64,000 bases of DNA from positions 1 to 64,000 of the forward strand of contig NZ_JAJUHW010000011.1 in NCBI RefSeq assembly GCF_029265695.1, written 5' to 3'. How positions within the stretch are numbered: the first letter of the stretch is position 1; the number at the start of each line of letters is the position of its first letter. The translations under genes and the position numbers were made by a program. The notes beneath the pieces were generated by a model that was not told the origin of the DNA, did no database searches, and worked only from the letters and a program-made list of their open reading frames with translations. Shown here piece after piece: positions 1 through 8,169 of the stretch. The DNA is from Gracilinema caldarium (GTDB lineage Bacteria; Spirochaetota; Spirochaetia; Treponematales; Breznakiellaceae).

Positions 1-23
1 ACTATACGCTATAGAAGTTTTTC

Positions 24-52
24 TTGACAATCCGTCAAGACGGCCCCATCAT
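24..52 (+). promoter_or_regulatory. Candidate sigma-70 promoter of the EF-G-like gene
   Basis: TTGACA at 24-29 and CATCAT at 47-52 are separated by 17 nt, followed by a Shine-Dalgarno AAGGAG at 63-68. The -35 lies in a short inverted repeat (CTTGAC-AATCC-GTCAAG). The -10 matches only four of six consensus bases, so this is tentative. Confidence 0.4.
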
Positions 53-76
53 GTAAAAATCGAAGGAGACGCCACC

Positions 77-2161
77 ATGAGCTACACCACGGATCTTATC
101 AAGAACCTATCGTTAGCCGGTCACGGCGGTACCGGCAAAACGACGTTATTCGAACGCCTGCTTTTTGCCGGCGGAGTAATAGCAAAACCTGAAACAGTCG
201 AATCAGGGAAAACCGTCAGCGATTCGTCGCCAGAGGAAATCGAACGGAAAATTTCAATCTATGCGGCTTTGGCCCATGTGGATTGGAAGGGCAAGAAAAT
301 CAACCTGCTCGATACTCCCGGATCCTCGGACTTTATTGGGGATGTTATTCTGGCAATCAGGGCCTCGGAATTTACCCTGGTTACCGTGGATGCCCGCTCT
401 GGGGTACAGATTGAAACCTTAAAAATTTGGCGGACCTTGAATGCCCGGGGCAAACCCCGTGGTATTTATATTACAAAACTTGATGATGAACGGTCAAATT
501 TTGAGACCACCCTGAAGGATATTAAGGAGAAACTCAAGATTGATCCGGTCCCGTTCTTCCTTCCCATGGGAGCCAACGGCAATTACAAGGGCGTTATCGA
601 TGTGCTCAACGAAAAGGCTTATTTTGTTCAGAGCGAAGGCCTTGAAAAAGAAGGACCGATTCCGGAGGAATACAAAGATGCGGTAAACGATGCACGGCAG
701 CGCCTTATCGAAGCCGCAGCAGAAGGTGATGATACCCTGATGGAACATTACATCAATAAGGGCTCCCTGGAAGCCGAAGAAATGCATACGGGTCTCATCG
801 AAGCCCTGGCGGATCACAAATATGTGCCCGTCTTCTGCGGTGTGCCCCTTAAAAACTCAGGACTCATACCTTTCCTTGATTTTATTTCTGATATCGGACC
901 CGATCCCCGAACCGCCAGCGATACAGTGGCCCTCCCCGACGGGACAGAAAAGGCGGTCGCCATCGATCCTGAAAAACCCTTTGCAGCCTTCGTGGTAAAA
1001 ACTACGTTTGACCAATTCTCCGGTAAAATTTCCTGGATTAAGCTGTTCAAGGGAAAGCTTCATTCTGATTCGGAAATCTTTAATGTTACGGAAAATAAAA
1101 AAGAAAAGGTCGGCAAGCTCTACATTTGCCAGGGGAAAAAGCTGGAAGAAGTACAGGAATTGTATGCCGGTGACATCGGGGTGATCACCAAATCGGCAAG
1201 CCTCAGGACCAACGACACTATTACCGATCCTGCCACCCCCATGTCATTTGTACCGTTAAAGCTGCCAGAGCCGGTACATTCTGTGGCGGTAAACGCCGTT
1301 CAAAAGCGGGATGAGGATAAACTTGGCGAATATCTACTTCGGGCCACCGAAGAAGATAAAACGCTCCGATACGAATACAATACGGAGACAAAAGAAGCGG
1401 TCCTCTCTGGTATGGGCGAACTCCATGTCAATATAATTCTGGATAAAATAAAACAGAATCAAAAAATTGAAGTCCAGACCCATATTCCCCGGGTTGCTTA
1501 CCGTGAGACTATTACTAAAAAAGCCGGTGCTGAATATACCCATAAAAAACAGACCGGCGGTCATGGCCAGTACGGTAAGGTAGTTCTGGAAATCGCACCC
1601 CTTCCGCGGGGTGAAAAATACCGGTTCATCAATGCCATATTTGGCGGTGCCATTTCCAAGGGCTATATCCCCGGTGTTGAAAAGGGAATACTGGAAGCGA
1701 TGAATAACGGTGTCCTCGCAGGCTATCCGGTAGTTGATGTGGAAGTAAAGGTGGTGGATGGCAAGGAACATCCGGTTGACTCTTCCGAACTTGCCTTTAA
1801 ATTGGCTGCACGAAACGCCTTTAAGGAAGCCATGAAACAGGCTAATCCTACGCTCCTTGAGCCTATCATGAATCTCACCGTATTTGTAGAAGACAAGTAC
1901 ATGGGGGATGTCATGTCCGATCTATCAGGGAAGCGGGGTAAAATTCTTGGCCAGCAGTCAATTGGTGGCGGTATCGAAGAAATCCGCGCCCAGGTTCCTC
2001 AGGCAGAATTGCTTCGCTATTCCATAGACCTTCGGTCTATGACAAGCGGTACCGGTTCTTTCAACGTAGAATTTGATCACTATGCGCCAATCAGCGGAAA
2101 GATAGCTGAAGAGGTGATTAAAGCCGCCCAGGCATTCCGTGTCCAGGAGGCAGAAGAATAA
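77..2161 (+). CDS. fusA: Elongation factor G-like GTPase (EF-G2 type)
   Basis: Translational GTPase of 694 aa with the EF-G domain order: G domain, domain II, then domains III-V. The P-loop GHGGTGKT is at residues 15-22, G3 DTPG at 79-82 and G4 TKLD at 133-136. Canonical EF-G has a DHGKTT-type P-loop, NKxD and a conserved RGITI switch I. Here these are replaced by GHGGTGKT, TKLD and a divergent ERKISIY segment, which is typical of the EF-G-like (FusA2) paralogues found in spirochetes and Thermotoga. Its exact role is unknown; ribosome binding with altered translocation or recycling is likely. ATG at 77 is preceded by AAGGAG at ideal spacing. It is monocistronic, ending at a strong terminator. 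A second, canonical fusA is expected elsewhere in the genome. Confidence 0.9.
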   Translation: MSYTTDLIKNLSLAGHGGTGKTTLFERLLFAGGVIAKPETVESGKTVSDSSPEEIERKISIYAALAHVDWKGKKINLLDTPGSSDFIGDVILAIRASEFTLVTVDARSGVQIETLKIWRTLNARGKPRGIYITKLDDERSNFETTLKDIKEKLKIDPVPFFLPMGANGNYKGVIDVLNEKAYFVQSEGLEKEGPIPEEYKDAVNDARQRLIEAAAEGDDTLMEHYINKGSLEAEEMHTGLIEALADHKYVPVFCGVPLKNSGLIPFLDFISDIGPDPRTASDTVALPDGTEKAVAIDPEKPFAAFVVKTTFDQFSGKISWIKLFKGKLHSDSEIFNVTENKKEKVGKLYICQGKKLEEVQELYAGDIGVITKSASLRTNDTITDPATPMSFVPLKLPEPVHSVAVNAVQKRDEDKLGEYLLRATEEDKTLRYEYNTETKEAVLSGMGELHVNIILDKIKQNQKIEVQTHIPRVAYRETITKKAGAEYTHKKQTGGHGQYGKVVLEIAPLPRGEKYRFINAIFGGAISKGYIPGVEKGILEAMNNGVLAGYPVVDVEVKVVDGKEHPVDSSELAFKLAARNAFKEAMKQANPTLLEPIMNLTVFVEDKYMGDVMSDLSGKRGKILGQQSIGGGIEEIRAQVPQAELLRYSIDLRSMTSGTGSFNVEFDHYAPISGKIAEEVIKAAQAFRVQEAEE

Positions 2162-2215
2162 TCCATTTGTTCAGAAAACAATAGTGCGGATTAGGGGCCG
2201 CAAAAAAAGGAGGCG

Positions 2216-2247
2216 GGAGCTGTTCCTTGTGAACAGCTCCTTTTTTT
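2216..2247 (+). terminator. Rho-independent terminator after the EF-G-like gene
   Basis: A 10-bp perfect stem (2216-2225 with 2231-2240, 5-nt loop) is followed by seven T residues at 2241-2247. The opposite strand also has a T-rich stretch after the hairpin, so it may also end the convergent citrate synthase transcript. Confidence 0.85.
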
Positions 2248-2248
2248 A

Positions 2249-3586
2249 TTATGTTCTTTCAGCAAGCGGGATAAAGGGGAGCCTCGGCTGAACGCACTTG
2301 TATGCGGGTCGGATAATTCTTCCCCCTGAAATAATTTCTTCCATTCGGTGGGCACACCAGCCTGCAACGCGGCTTATTGCAAAAATCGGCGTATAAAGCT
2401 CTGACGGGATACCCAACATGTGGTATACAAAGCCAGAATAGAAATCCACGTTGGTACAAATAGACTTATCAGAACCTTTTACCTTCTTAAACACCGAGGG
2501 AACCAGGGATTCAATGGTTCTATAAAGGTTAAACTCTTCGTAGAACCCCTTTTCCTTGGCAAGTTCTTCCGCTTTGTTACGGAGCAATGTGGCCCGCGGG
2601 TCTGATACGGTATAGACAGCATGCCCCTGTCCATAAATAAGACCGGTTTTATCGAAGACTTCGCCTTTAAGGATTTTTATTAAATAGTCAGCAACCTCTC
2701 CTTCATTGTCCCAATGTTTCACACCCTTTTTAATATCATCCATCATGCCCATTACTTTTATATTTGCACCGCCATGCTTATAGCCTTTAAGAGAACCGAT
2801 ACCAGCGGCAATGGCAGAATAGGTATCTGTGTCGGCGGATGAAATAAGATGCACCGCAAAAGTTGAGTTGTTTCCTCCACCATGTTCAGCGTGTAAAACT
2901 AAAGCTAGATCCAAAATATCCGCTTCCAATTTGGTGAATTTCTGGTCTTGCCGGATAAGGGATAAGAGGGTTTCTGCCGTAGAATCGGTCTTTCCGGGAG
3001 AATGGATAAAAAGGCTTTCATGATCGTAATAGTGTTTTTTTGCCATATAAGCATAGGCAACCATGGTCGGGAACCGGGCAATCAGCTCTATACACTGACG
3101 CAGCACATTTTCTGGGGAAAGGTCTTCTGCACGGTCATCATAGGCGTAACAGGTAAGCACCGATCGGGCCAGCTTGTTCATGATATCCGGAGAGGGAACC
3201 TTCATAATAGTATCTTCTGCAAAGTTTTTTGGCAGAGCCCTTTTCTCTCCCAGGAGAGCTGAAAACTCTTCTAATTCAGATTTTGTGGGTAAATCACCAA
3301 AAAGCAGCAGGTATATAGTTTCTTCAAACCCATAGCGCTGTTCTTGGGCTGCATGAAATACCAGATCTTCCACATCATAACCGCGGTAATACAGTTTACC
3401 ATCTACAGGAACCCGCTCTCCCTCATCCATGATGTAACCATGAACATCACCTACCCGGGTAAGTCCAACAAGAACACCGGTACCATCTGCATTTCGCAGT
3501 CCCCGTTTCACATTGAATTTTGTGTATAATTCAGGATCAATCTTGTTATTGTTCATGATCTTAGAAAGATAGGTATCCGTATTCAT
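2249..3586 (-). CDS. gltA: Citrate synthase
   Basis: Condenses acetyl-CoA and oxaloacetate to citrate. The 445-aa protein carries the family's active-site His in LHAEHGGGNNSTF (His232/235), the second catalytic His in YGQGHAVYTVSDPRA (His322) and the catalytic Asp in NVDFYSG (about 381). The C-terminal segment around IFAISRVAGWCAHRMEE is also typical. In a fermentative spirochete its likely purpose is making 2-oxoglutarate for glutamate, not a full TCA cycle. ATG at 3586 has GGAGGG just upstream. The gene is convergent with the EF-G-like gene and divergent from asnS. A 16-bp palindrome lies in its upstream region. Confidence 0.95.
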   Translation of the reverse strand: MNTDTYLSKIMNNNKIDPELYTKFNVKRGLRNADGTGVLVGLTRVGDVHGYIMDEGERVPVDGKLYYRGYDVEDLVFHAAQEQRYGFEETIYLLLFGDLPTKSELEEFSALLGEKRALPKNFAEDTIMKVPSPDIMNKLARSVLTCYAYDDRAEDLSPENVLRQCIELIARFPTMVAYAYMAKKHYYDHESLFIHSPGKTDSTAETLLSLIRQDQKFTKLEADILDLALVLHAEHGGGNNSTFAVHLISSADTDTYSAIAAGIGSLKGYKHGGANIKVMGMMDDIKKGVKHWDNEGEVADYLIKILKGEVFDKTGLIYGQGHAVYTVSDPRATLLRNKAEELAKEKGFYEEFNLYRTIESLVPSVFKKVKGSDKSICTNVDFYSGFVYHMLGIPSELYTPIFAISRVAGWCAHRMEEIISGGRIIRPAYKCVQPRLPFIPLAERT

Positions 3587-3627
3587 AGGCCCTCCATGTA
3601 TAATTATTCACTTTATAGGACCATATT

Positions 3628-3643
3628 TTGCATACTTATGCAA
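3628..3643. promoter_or_regulatory. Palindromic operator candidate between gltA and asnS
   Basis: TTGCATA-CT-TATGCAA is a perfect 7-bp inverted repeat with a 2-nt centre. It lies upstream of gltA (minus) and just upstream of the asnS -35 box (plus), so a bound dimer could affect both. The regulator is unknown. Confidence 0.45.
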
Positions 3644-3648
3644 TAGGT

Positions 3649-3677
3649 TTGACGAAAATTGTAATTTCATTTATAGT
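3649..3677 (+). promoter_or_regulatory. asnS promoter (leaderless architecture)
   Basis: TTGACG (3649-3654), 17-nt spacer, TATAGT (3672-3677). The asnS ATG follows after only 8 nt, so the transcript should begin at or within two bases of the start codon. No Shine-Dalgarno motif is present. Confidence 0.75.
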
Positions 3678-3685
3678 AACTATCT

Positions 3686-5083
3686 ATGAATACACCACTC
3701 ATCAAAGAAATCATGACCCTTTCTCCGGAAGGGCAAACAGTCATTATACGCGGCTGGGTACGTACCAAACGGGATCTTAAAAATTTGGTATTTATTGAAG
3801 TTAACGATGGATCCTGTTTTAAAAACATCCAGTGTACCTTTGATCTTTCCCAACTATCCGAACAGGAGGTTATTAAAGGCCTTGGTGAAGTGTCTACCGG
3901 CGTTTCGGTAGAAATTACAGGGAAACTTATCCCCTCCCCCGCCTCGGGTCAGCCAGTAGAAGTTGCAGCGACTACCCTCCAGGTAGTCGGTAAAGCCCCC
4001 GCCGATACATACCCACTGCAAAAAAAACGACATTCTCTTGAATTCCTCCGTGAAATTGGACACTTACGGGCAAGAACAAATACCTTTGGAGCCGTAGCCC
4101 GGGTTCGAAGCCGTCTTGCCTTTGCTATTCACGAATTCTTCCAGCACCGTGGTTTTCAGTATGTGCATACGCCCATTATAACCGCCAGCGACTGTGAAGG
4201 AGCCGGTGCCATGTTCCAGGTAACTACACTGGATCTTGACAGCCTTGGCAAATCCGGAAAACCCGCAGATTACTCAAAGGATTTTTTTGGAAAACGGAGC
4301 TATCTTACCGTTTCTGGACAGCTTGAAGCTGAAACCTACGCAACAGCCCTTTCCCGTGTTTATACCTTTGGGCCCACATTCAGGGCCGAAAATTCAAACA
4401 CAACCCGTCATTTGGCCGAATTCTGGATGGTTGAACCCGAAGTTGCATTTGCCCATCTGGAAGACAATATGGAACTGGCGGAAGCCTTTCTTAAACACCT
4501 CTTTACGGTTGCACTCACGGATTGCCGAGAAGATCTTGAATTCTTTAATGAACGAATTCAGCAGGGTATTATTGAAACCCTGGAGGGTGTGGTAAAATCT
4601 CAATTTACCCACATGACCTATACAGACGCGGTTAAAGAGCTCGAAAAGAATGCCGACGTCTTTGAATTTAAGCCCTATTGGGGATGTGACTTGCAAAGCG
4701 AACACGAGAAATATTTAACCGAAAAGGTAGCCGGCGGCCCCGTGATCGTCACCGATTATCCTAAAGAAATTAAAGCCTTTTATATGAAATTGAACCCCGA
4801 TGGAAAGACAGTCCGTGCTATGGACGTTTTGGTACCCCGTTTGGGAGAAATTATTGGTGGCTCTGAACGGGAAGCGCGTCTTGAGGTCTTGGAAAATAGA
4901 ATCAAAGATTTAGGGATGAATCCCGACGACTACTGGTGGTACTTGGATTTACGGCGTTTTGGTACCGTACCCCATTCTGGTTTTGGGCTCGGTTTTGAAC
5001 GACTTATCCTTTATGTCACGGGGATGACAAATATAAGGGATGTTATTCCCTATCCCCGGGCAGTAGGACAGGCAGATTTCTAA
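3686..5083 (+). CDS. asnS: Asparaginyl-tRNA synthetase
   Basis: Charges tRNA-Asn with asparagine in the cytoplasm. The 465-aa class IIb synthetase has an N-terminal OB-fold anticodon-binding domain (about 1-110, with RGWVRTKRDLKN). Its catalytic domain holds motif 2 (FGPTFRAENSNTTRHLAEFW) and motif 3 (GFGLGFERLILYVTG near the C terminus). The AEFWMVEPE segment separates it from AspRS. ATG at 3686 is the only plausible start and lies 8 nt after a -10 box, so translation is probably leaderless. The dacA-type gene follows after 16 nt. Confidence 0.97.
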   Translation: MNTPLIKEIMTLSPEGQTVIIRGWVRTKRDLKNLVFIEVNDGSCFKNIQCTFDLSQLSEQEVIKGLGEVSTGVSVEITGKLIPSPASGQPVEVAATTLQVVGKAPADTYPLQKKRHSLEFLREIGHLRARTNTFGAVARVRSRLAFAIHEFFQHRGFQYVHTPIITASDCEGAGAMFQVTTLDLDSLGKSGKPADYSKDFFGKRSYLTVSGQLEAETYATALSRVYTFGPTFRAENSNTTRHLAEFWMVEPEVAFAHLEDNMELAEAFLKHLFTVALTDCREDLEFFNERIQQGIIETLEGVVKSQFTHMTYTDAVKELEKNADVFEFKPYWGCDLQSEHEKYLTEKVAGGPVIVTDYPKEIKAFYMKLNPDGKTVRAMDVLVPRLGEIIGGSEREARLEVLENRIKDLGMNPDDYWWYLDLRRFGTVPHSGFGLGFERLILYVTGMTNIRDVIPYPRAVGQADF

Positions 5084-5099
5084 GAGGTTGCTTGCAGAA

Positions 5100-6341
5100 T
5101 TGAAAAGAACTATCACATTAACTTTTCTTTTACTATTTTTTCTAAGGCCTTCCTTATATTCGGAAGGCCTCGAGGTTCGTTCCCGCTCCGCAATTCTTTT
5201 AGACGCGACCACTGGTACGGTTCTGTATGAAAAAAATGCAGATGAACCGATACCCCCAGCATCATTAACTAAATTAATGACCATGCATCTTGCATTACAA
5301 GATGTTACCATGGGAAAGGTCGCACTTAATGCAGAAGTACCTATTCCTCGTGCAGCCTGGGCCATTAACCAGAGCTGGGGATCGAGCCTCATGTTTCTTG
5401 GGCCTGGGCAGCGGGTAACCTTAAAAGAATTACTCTTAGGACTTGCAGTATGTTCCGGTAATGATGCAGCAGTGGCTGTAGCCCTCTATTTATCCCCCTC
5501 TATTCAAGATTTTGCAAACCGAATGAATGAGGAAGTTCGCCGGCTCGGTCTTATACATACTCATTTTATAGAACCCTCTGGCATTTCTGAACATAACAGT
5601 ACTACAGCCCGAGAATTTGCCCAATTTTGCCAGTATTATATCAATCAGCATCCAGAAGCCCTGCAAGATTATCATTCGGTTCGTGAGTTTGCCTATCCAA
5701 AGGCAGAAAATGTGGCAGAAGCATATCGTGACAATCCGCGGACTATTGTGCAGACAAACCGGAACCTGCTTCTTGATACGCTTCCCGGTGTAGATGGGCT
5801 TAAAACCGGATATATTATTGAATCGGGTTATAATATTGCTCTGACTGCTCAACGGGACGGAACCCGTTTCCTTGCTGTCTTATTAGGTGGACCAGGAAGA
5901 TCTTCCCTTCATGGCGGACAAATCAGGGCAGAAGACGGAGCTAAGTTGATTGAATGGGGATTTGAAAACTACAAAACCTTGAAAGTTTCGCTTCCTCAGC
6001 TTCCTGAACCCAGAATATGGAAGGGCAAAGAAAACAAGGCTCATCTTGTTTTATCTAATCAGCCACTTGCAACGCAAACAGGCATAGTTATTGATTCTTT
6101 GAACCTATCCTTTACTGTTGAAAAACAGCGGGGACTTGATGTTCAGCAACGTATAGAATTGTTTGAGCCCCTCATTGCGCCATTGGACGCAGGCACCGTG
6201 GTTGGTCAACTTGTTCTAAGCGACACAGCGGGAATATTAAAACAAATCCCTATACGGCTTGAGCGGCCTGTTCCACAGGGAAACATTTTTAAACGTATTT
6301 GGGATTCCATTCTTTTAACTCTTGCTACTCTGTTTAAATAA
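5100..6341 (+). CDS. dacA: D-alanyl-D-alanine carboxypeptidase (PBP5 family)
   Basis: Trims the terminal D-Ala from peptidoglycan pentapeptides in the periplasm. All three serine-penicillin-recognising motifs are present: SLTK (SxxK), SGN and KTG (in GLKTGY). An N-terminal hydrophobic segment (LTFLLLFFL) forms a signal peptide, and the C-terminal FKRIWDSILLTLATLFK is the amphipathic membrane anchor seen in PBP5-type enzymes. No ATG is available. TTG at 5100 gives a sound signal peptide and sits 12 nt after AAGAGG; TTG at 5088 is in frame but abuts that site. The gene is probably co-transcribed with asnS. Confidence 0.9.
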   Translation: MKRTITLTFLLLFFLRPSLYSEGLEVRSRSAILLDATTGTVLYEKNADEPIPPASLTKLMTMHLALQDVTMGKVALNAEVPIPRAAWAINQSWGSSLMFLGPGQRVTLKELLLGLAVCSGNDAAVAVALYLSPSIQDFANRMNEEVRRLGLIHTHFIEPSGISEHNSTTAREFAQFCQYYINQHPEALQDYHSVREFAYPKAENVAEAYRDNPRTIVQTNRNLLLDTLPGVDGLKTGYIIESGYNIALTAQRDGTRFLAVLLGGPGRSSLHGGQIRAEDGAKLIEWGFENYKTLKVSLPQLPEPRIWKGKENKAHLVLSNQPLATQTGIVIDSLNLSFTVEKQRGLDVQQRIELFEPLIAPLDAGTVVGQLVLSDTAGILKQIPIRLERPVPQGNIFKRIWDSILLTLATLFK

Positions 6342-6349
6342 AGTAACTA

Positions 6350-6401
6350 AAAGCCAATTTCAAAAGTCGGTCACTATTCTTCGAGTTTTGAAATTGGCTT
6401 T
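6350..6401. repeat. Long inverted repeat after dacA
   Basis: A 16-bp perfect inverted repeat (left arm 6350-6365, right arm 6386-6401) encloses a 20-nt loop. The stem is AT-rich and no T-run follows, so it is not a standard terminator. It may be a palindromic repeat element or an mRNA-stabilising hairpin. No second copy was noticed in the window. The rest of the dacA-flaA gap holds only the two flaA hairpins. Confidence 0.55.
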
Positions 6402-6464
6402 GCGATTGCTTACGCTTGCATTGCAACCACTGCGCTAAATCTCGTATTTTTAAGATTAAAACAA

Positions 6465-6500
6465 AAAGGGCTGTGCTGGAATGTTCCAGCACAGCCCTTT
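6465..6500 (-). terminator. Distal terminator hairpin downstream of flaA
   Basis: A 17-bp perfect stem (6465-6481 with 6484-6500, 2-nt loop) is followed on the minus strand by TTGTTTT after the stem's own T's. It is likely bidirectional, serving flaA and the convergent dacA transcript. Confidence 0.8.
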
Positions 6501-6516
6501 GTTTTACCTCTGCAAG

Positions 6517-6548
6517 GCACTGAAATACTATTGGATGTATTTCAGTGC
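6517..6548 (-). terminator. Proximal hairpin after the flaA stop codon
   Basis: An 11-bp inverted repeat (6517-6527 with 6538-6548, 10-nt loop) lies 16 nt after the flaA stop. It lacks a clear U-tract. With the stronger hairpin at 6465-6500 it forms a tandem 3' structure that may also protect an abundant flaA mRNA from 3' decay. Confidence 0.55.
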
Positions 6549-6563
6549 ATTTGTATTAAGGCC

Positions 6564-7580
6564 TTACTTCGTTGTAGTAGTGGGAGTAAAGCCCGATTCG
6601 GTAGCTTTCTTCTGGGATTCCAGATACCTCAGCACCTGCTGCTGGCCAAAACGGGACATTTCTGCATTTTTACGGGCAGTCTCACGATCCTGGATAATGT
6701 TCCAGAGACCTTCATCGTCAATATCCCGATCGGTCTCGATAACAGCCTTATCGTAGATGACCTTAACATCCTTAAAGTAGGCAATAAAATCGCCGCCTTC
6801 AGTGGAAGCATCCCGCTGGATAAGGAATCCACCAAACTTAACGAAGGGAGTTGATTTAGGATATAGAGGATAGAGCCGAATTTCACGATTGCGTACGTTT
6901 TCGACATACTGAGGATTGTCCCAGCGGAGCTCTCCCCAACCATCAAATTTCAGGTAACCCATGAATACGATATTTTCGTTTCCGTCTGCATCAATCAGGA
7001 TTGCAGAAAGACCATGGGGGAAATTCAATCCATATACATTTACGGCGACAGATTTAATAACTCCAACATTCTTTACCACACCGTAGCCGTTTTCAAAGCG
7101 GGTGAATTTGTTTGCTTTGTCCTCTGCAGTGGGGGCCTGAATGGTTCCGTCATCCGCAACCTGAGTCATGGATTCGAAGGCGGGGATTTCAAAGGGAGGC
7201 TGAATCCGGGCCCATGAATTGAAGGGTTCTACGGGGAAGTGAACCCGCACACCAAGGACCTTGCCGAACTGCTTGGAAGGTGCTTCCTGGGTGTAACTCT
7301 TGGCTTGATTGGTAACAGTCCGGGAAGAAGATGCCAGGACCACATCCCAGTTTGCCAAGGCGAGGGAGGTCTTCATCACCTTTTTCTGTTCGGTGGTAAA
7401 GCTGCCGCCGGCCACGTTGGAGAAATCCATCATGGTCGCACGGTTCTGAGTGGGGACGTTGTCCTGGTTGGGAATTATGTCGGCCGCAAGTTTGGTGAAG
7501 TCGATTAATACGGCTTCTTCTGCAAACAACGATCCCGCCGCGAACAACGCGATGGCGACAAGAATGAACATCCGTTTCAT
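6564..7580 (-). CDS. flaA: Periplasmic flagellar filament outer-layer (sheath) protein FlaA
   Basis: FlaA coats the FlaB core of spirochete periplasmic flagella. The 338-aa precursor starts with a signal peptide (MKRMFILVAIALFAAGSLFA, cleaved before EE), as expected because FlaA, unlike FlaB, is exported by Sec. The body is a beta-rich domain with the FlaA hallmarks (GVIKSVAVNVYGLNFPHGL, YPKSTPFVKFGGFLIQRDA). The C terminus is rich in charged residues and ends TPTTTTK. ATG at 7580 has AAAGGAG 7 nt upstream. Its own strong promoter lies just past the GerMN gene, and two 3' hairpins follow, fitting high, separate expression. Gene order matches T. pallidum from memory. Confidence 0.95.
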   Translation of the reverse strand: MKRMFILVAIALFAAGSLFAEEAVLIDFTKLAADIIPNQDNVPTQNRATMMDFSNVAGGSFTTEQKKVMKTSLALANWDVVLASSSRTVTNQAKSYTQEAPSKQFGKVLGVRVHFPVEPFNSWARIQPPFEIPAFESMTQVADDGTIQAPTAEDKANKFTRFENGYGVVKNVGVIKSVAVNVYGLNFPHGLSAILIDADGNENIVFMGYLKFDGWGELRWDNPQYVENVRNREIRLYPLYPKSTPFVKFGGFLIQRDASTEGGDFIAYFKDVKVIYDKAVIETDRDIDDEGLWNIIQDRETARKNAEMSRFGQQQVLRYLESQKKATESGFTPTTTTK

Positions 7581-7624
7581 TCAAAGCTCCTTTGTATAAC
7601 GCTATTTAGCATAGGACAAATAAA

Positions 7625-7652
7625 AGTATACGAGATGAGTTTTATTTGTCAA
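7625..7652 (-). promoter_or_regulatory. flaA promoter, sigma-70-like
   Basis: On the minus strand TTGACA (7652-7647), 16-nt spacer, TATACT (7630-7625). The -35 overlaps the 3' end of the GerMN gene. The predicted transcript has a leader of about 38 nt with AAAGGAG. This is a housekeeping-type promoter, not a sigma-28 one. Confidence 0.8.
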
Positions 7653-8169
7653 CGCTTTTTATTATTTTTTGATATGTATTTGTACTATAAAGCTCATTTC
7701 CTGCTATAAAGAGGGTCACTTCTTTAATTGAGACAAAGTTCTTTTTAATCATCTCTGCTAATACCCTGGCCCGCTCTTGAAATGAAGCAGAGCCTCCGAC
7801 AGGGAGGGCTGCAGTGTCCGATAAGTTTATATAAGCCCGGTCTTTCCTAATCATGATCGTTTCGAGACGGGAATCCTGGGGAAATAATGGCAGTTTATCA
7901 ACCAACATAGGACCAAGGAGGTATTCTTCTACATAGTGTTGTAACTGTTCCTCTTTTGTCTTGCCGGAGGGGAAAAACCTGGTTTCTACCCGTAAACTTC
8001 CGCTTTTTTGTTCGTAGAAACTAAAAACAAAGCGTTTTTGAGGGGTGACCAATATATCCACAAAGGCGATTACAATCAGTACAATTAAAACGGCAAGCCG
8101 ACGGTTTGCTGATGTACGAAAAAATGCCCTATTCCACTGCACTATGGATGAAAAAAGGTTTGATTTCAT
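7642..8169 (-). CDS. Membrane-anchored GerMN domain protein
   Basis: The 175-aa protein has a cytoplasmic N-terminal tail, one transmembrane helix (about 25-43, RRLAVLIVLIVIAFVDILV) and an extracytoplasmic GerMN domain (about 55-165: YVEEYLLGP, LETIMIRKDRAYINLS, ERARVLAEMIKK, VTLFIAG). GerMN domains occur in sporulation and cell-wall proteins and often accompany amidases. Here its ATG overlaps the stop of the amidase gene by 4 nt (ATGA). A role with the amidase in periplasmic wall remodelling is inferred from that coupling. No catalytic motif is visible. Confidence 0.75.
   Translation of the reverse strand: MKSNLFSSIVQWNRAFFRTSANRRLAVLIVLIVIAFVDILVTPQKRFVFSFYEQKSGSLRVETRFFPSGKTKEEQLQHYVEEYLLGPMLVDKLPLFPQDSRLETIMIRKDRAYINLSDTAALPVGGSASFQERARVLAEMIKKNFVSIKEVTLFIAGNELYSTNTYQKIIKSVDK

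Noticed and set aside
6350-6401. Terminator for dacA
   Set aside because: Loop is 20 nt and no T-run follows; a much better hairpin lies at 6465-6500.
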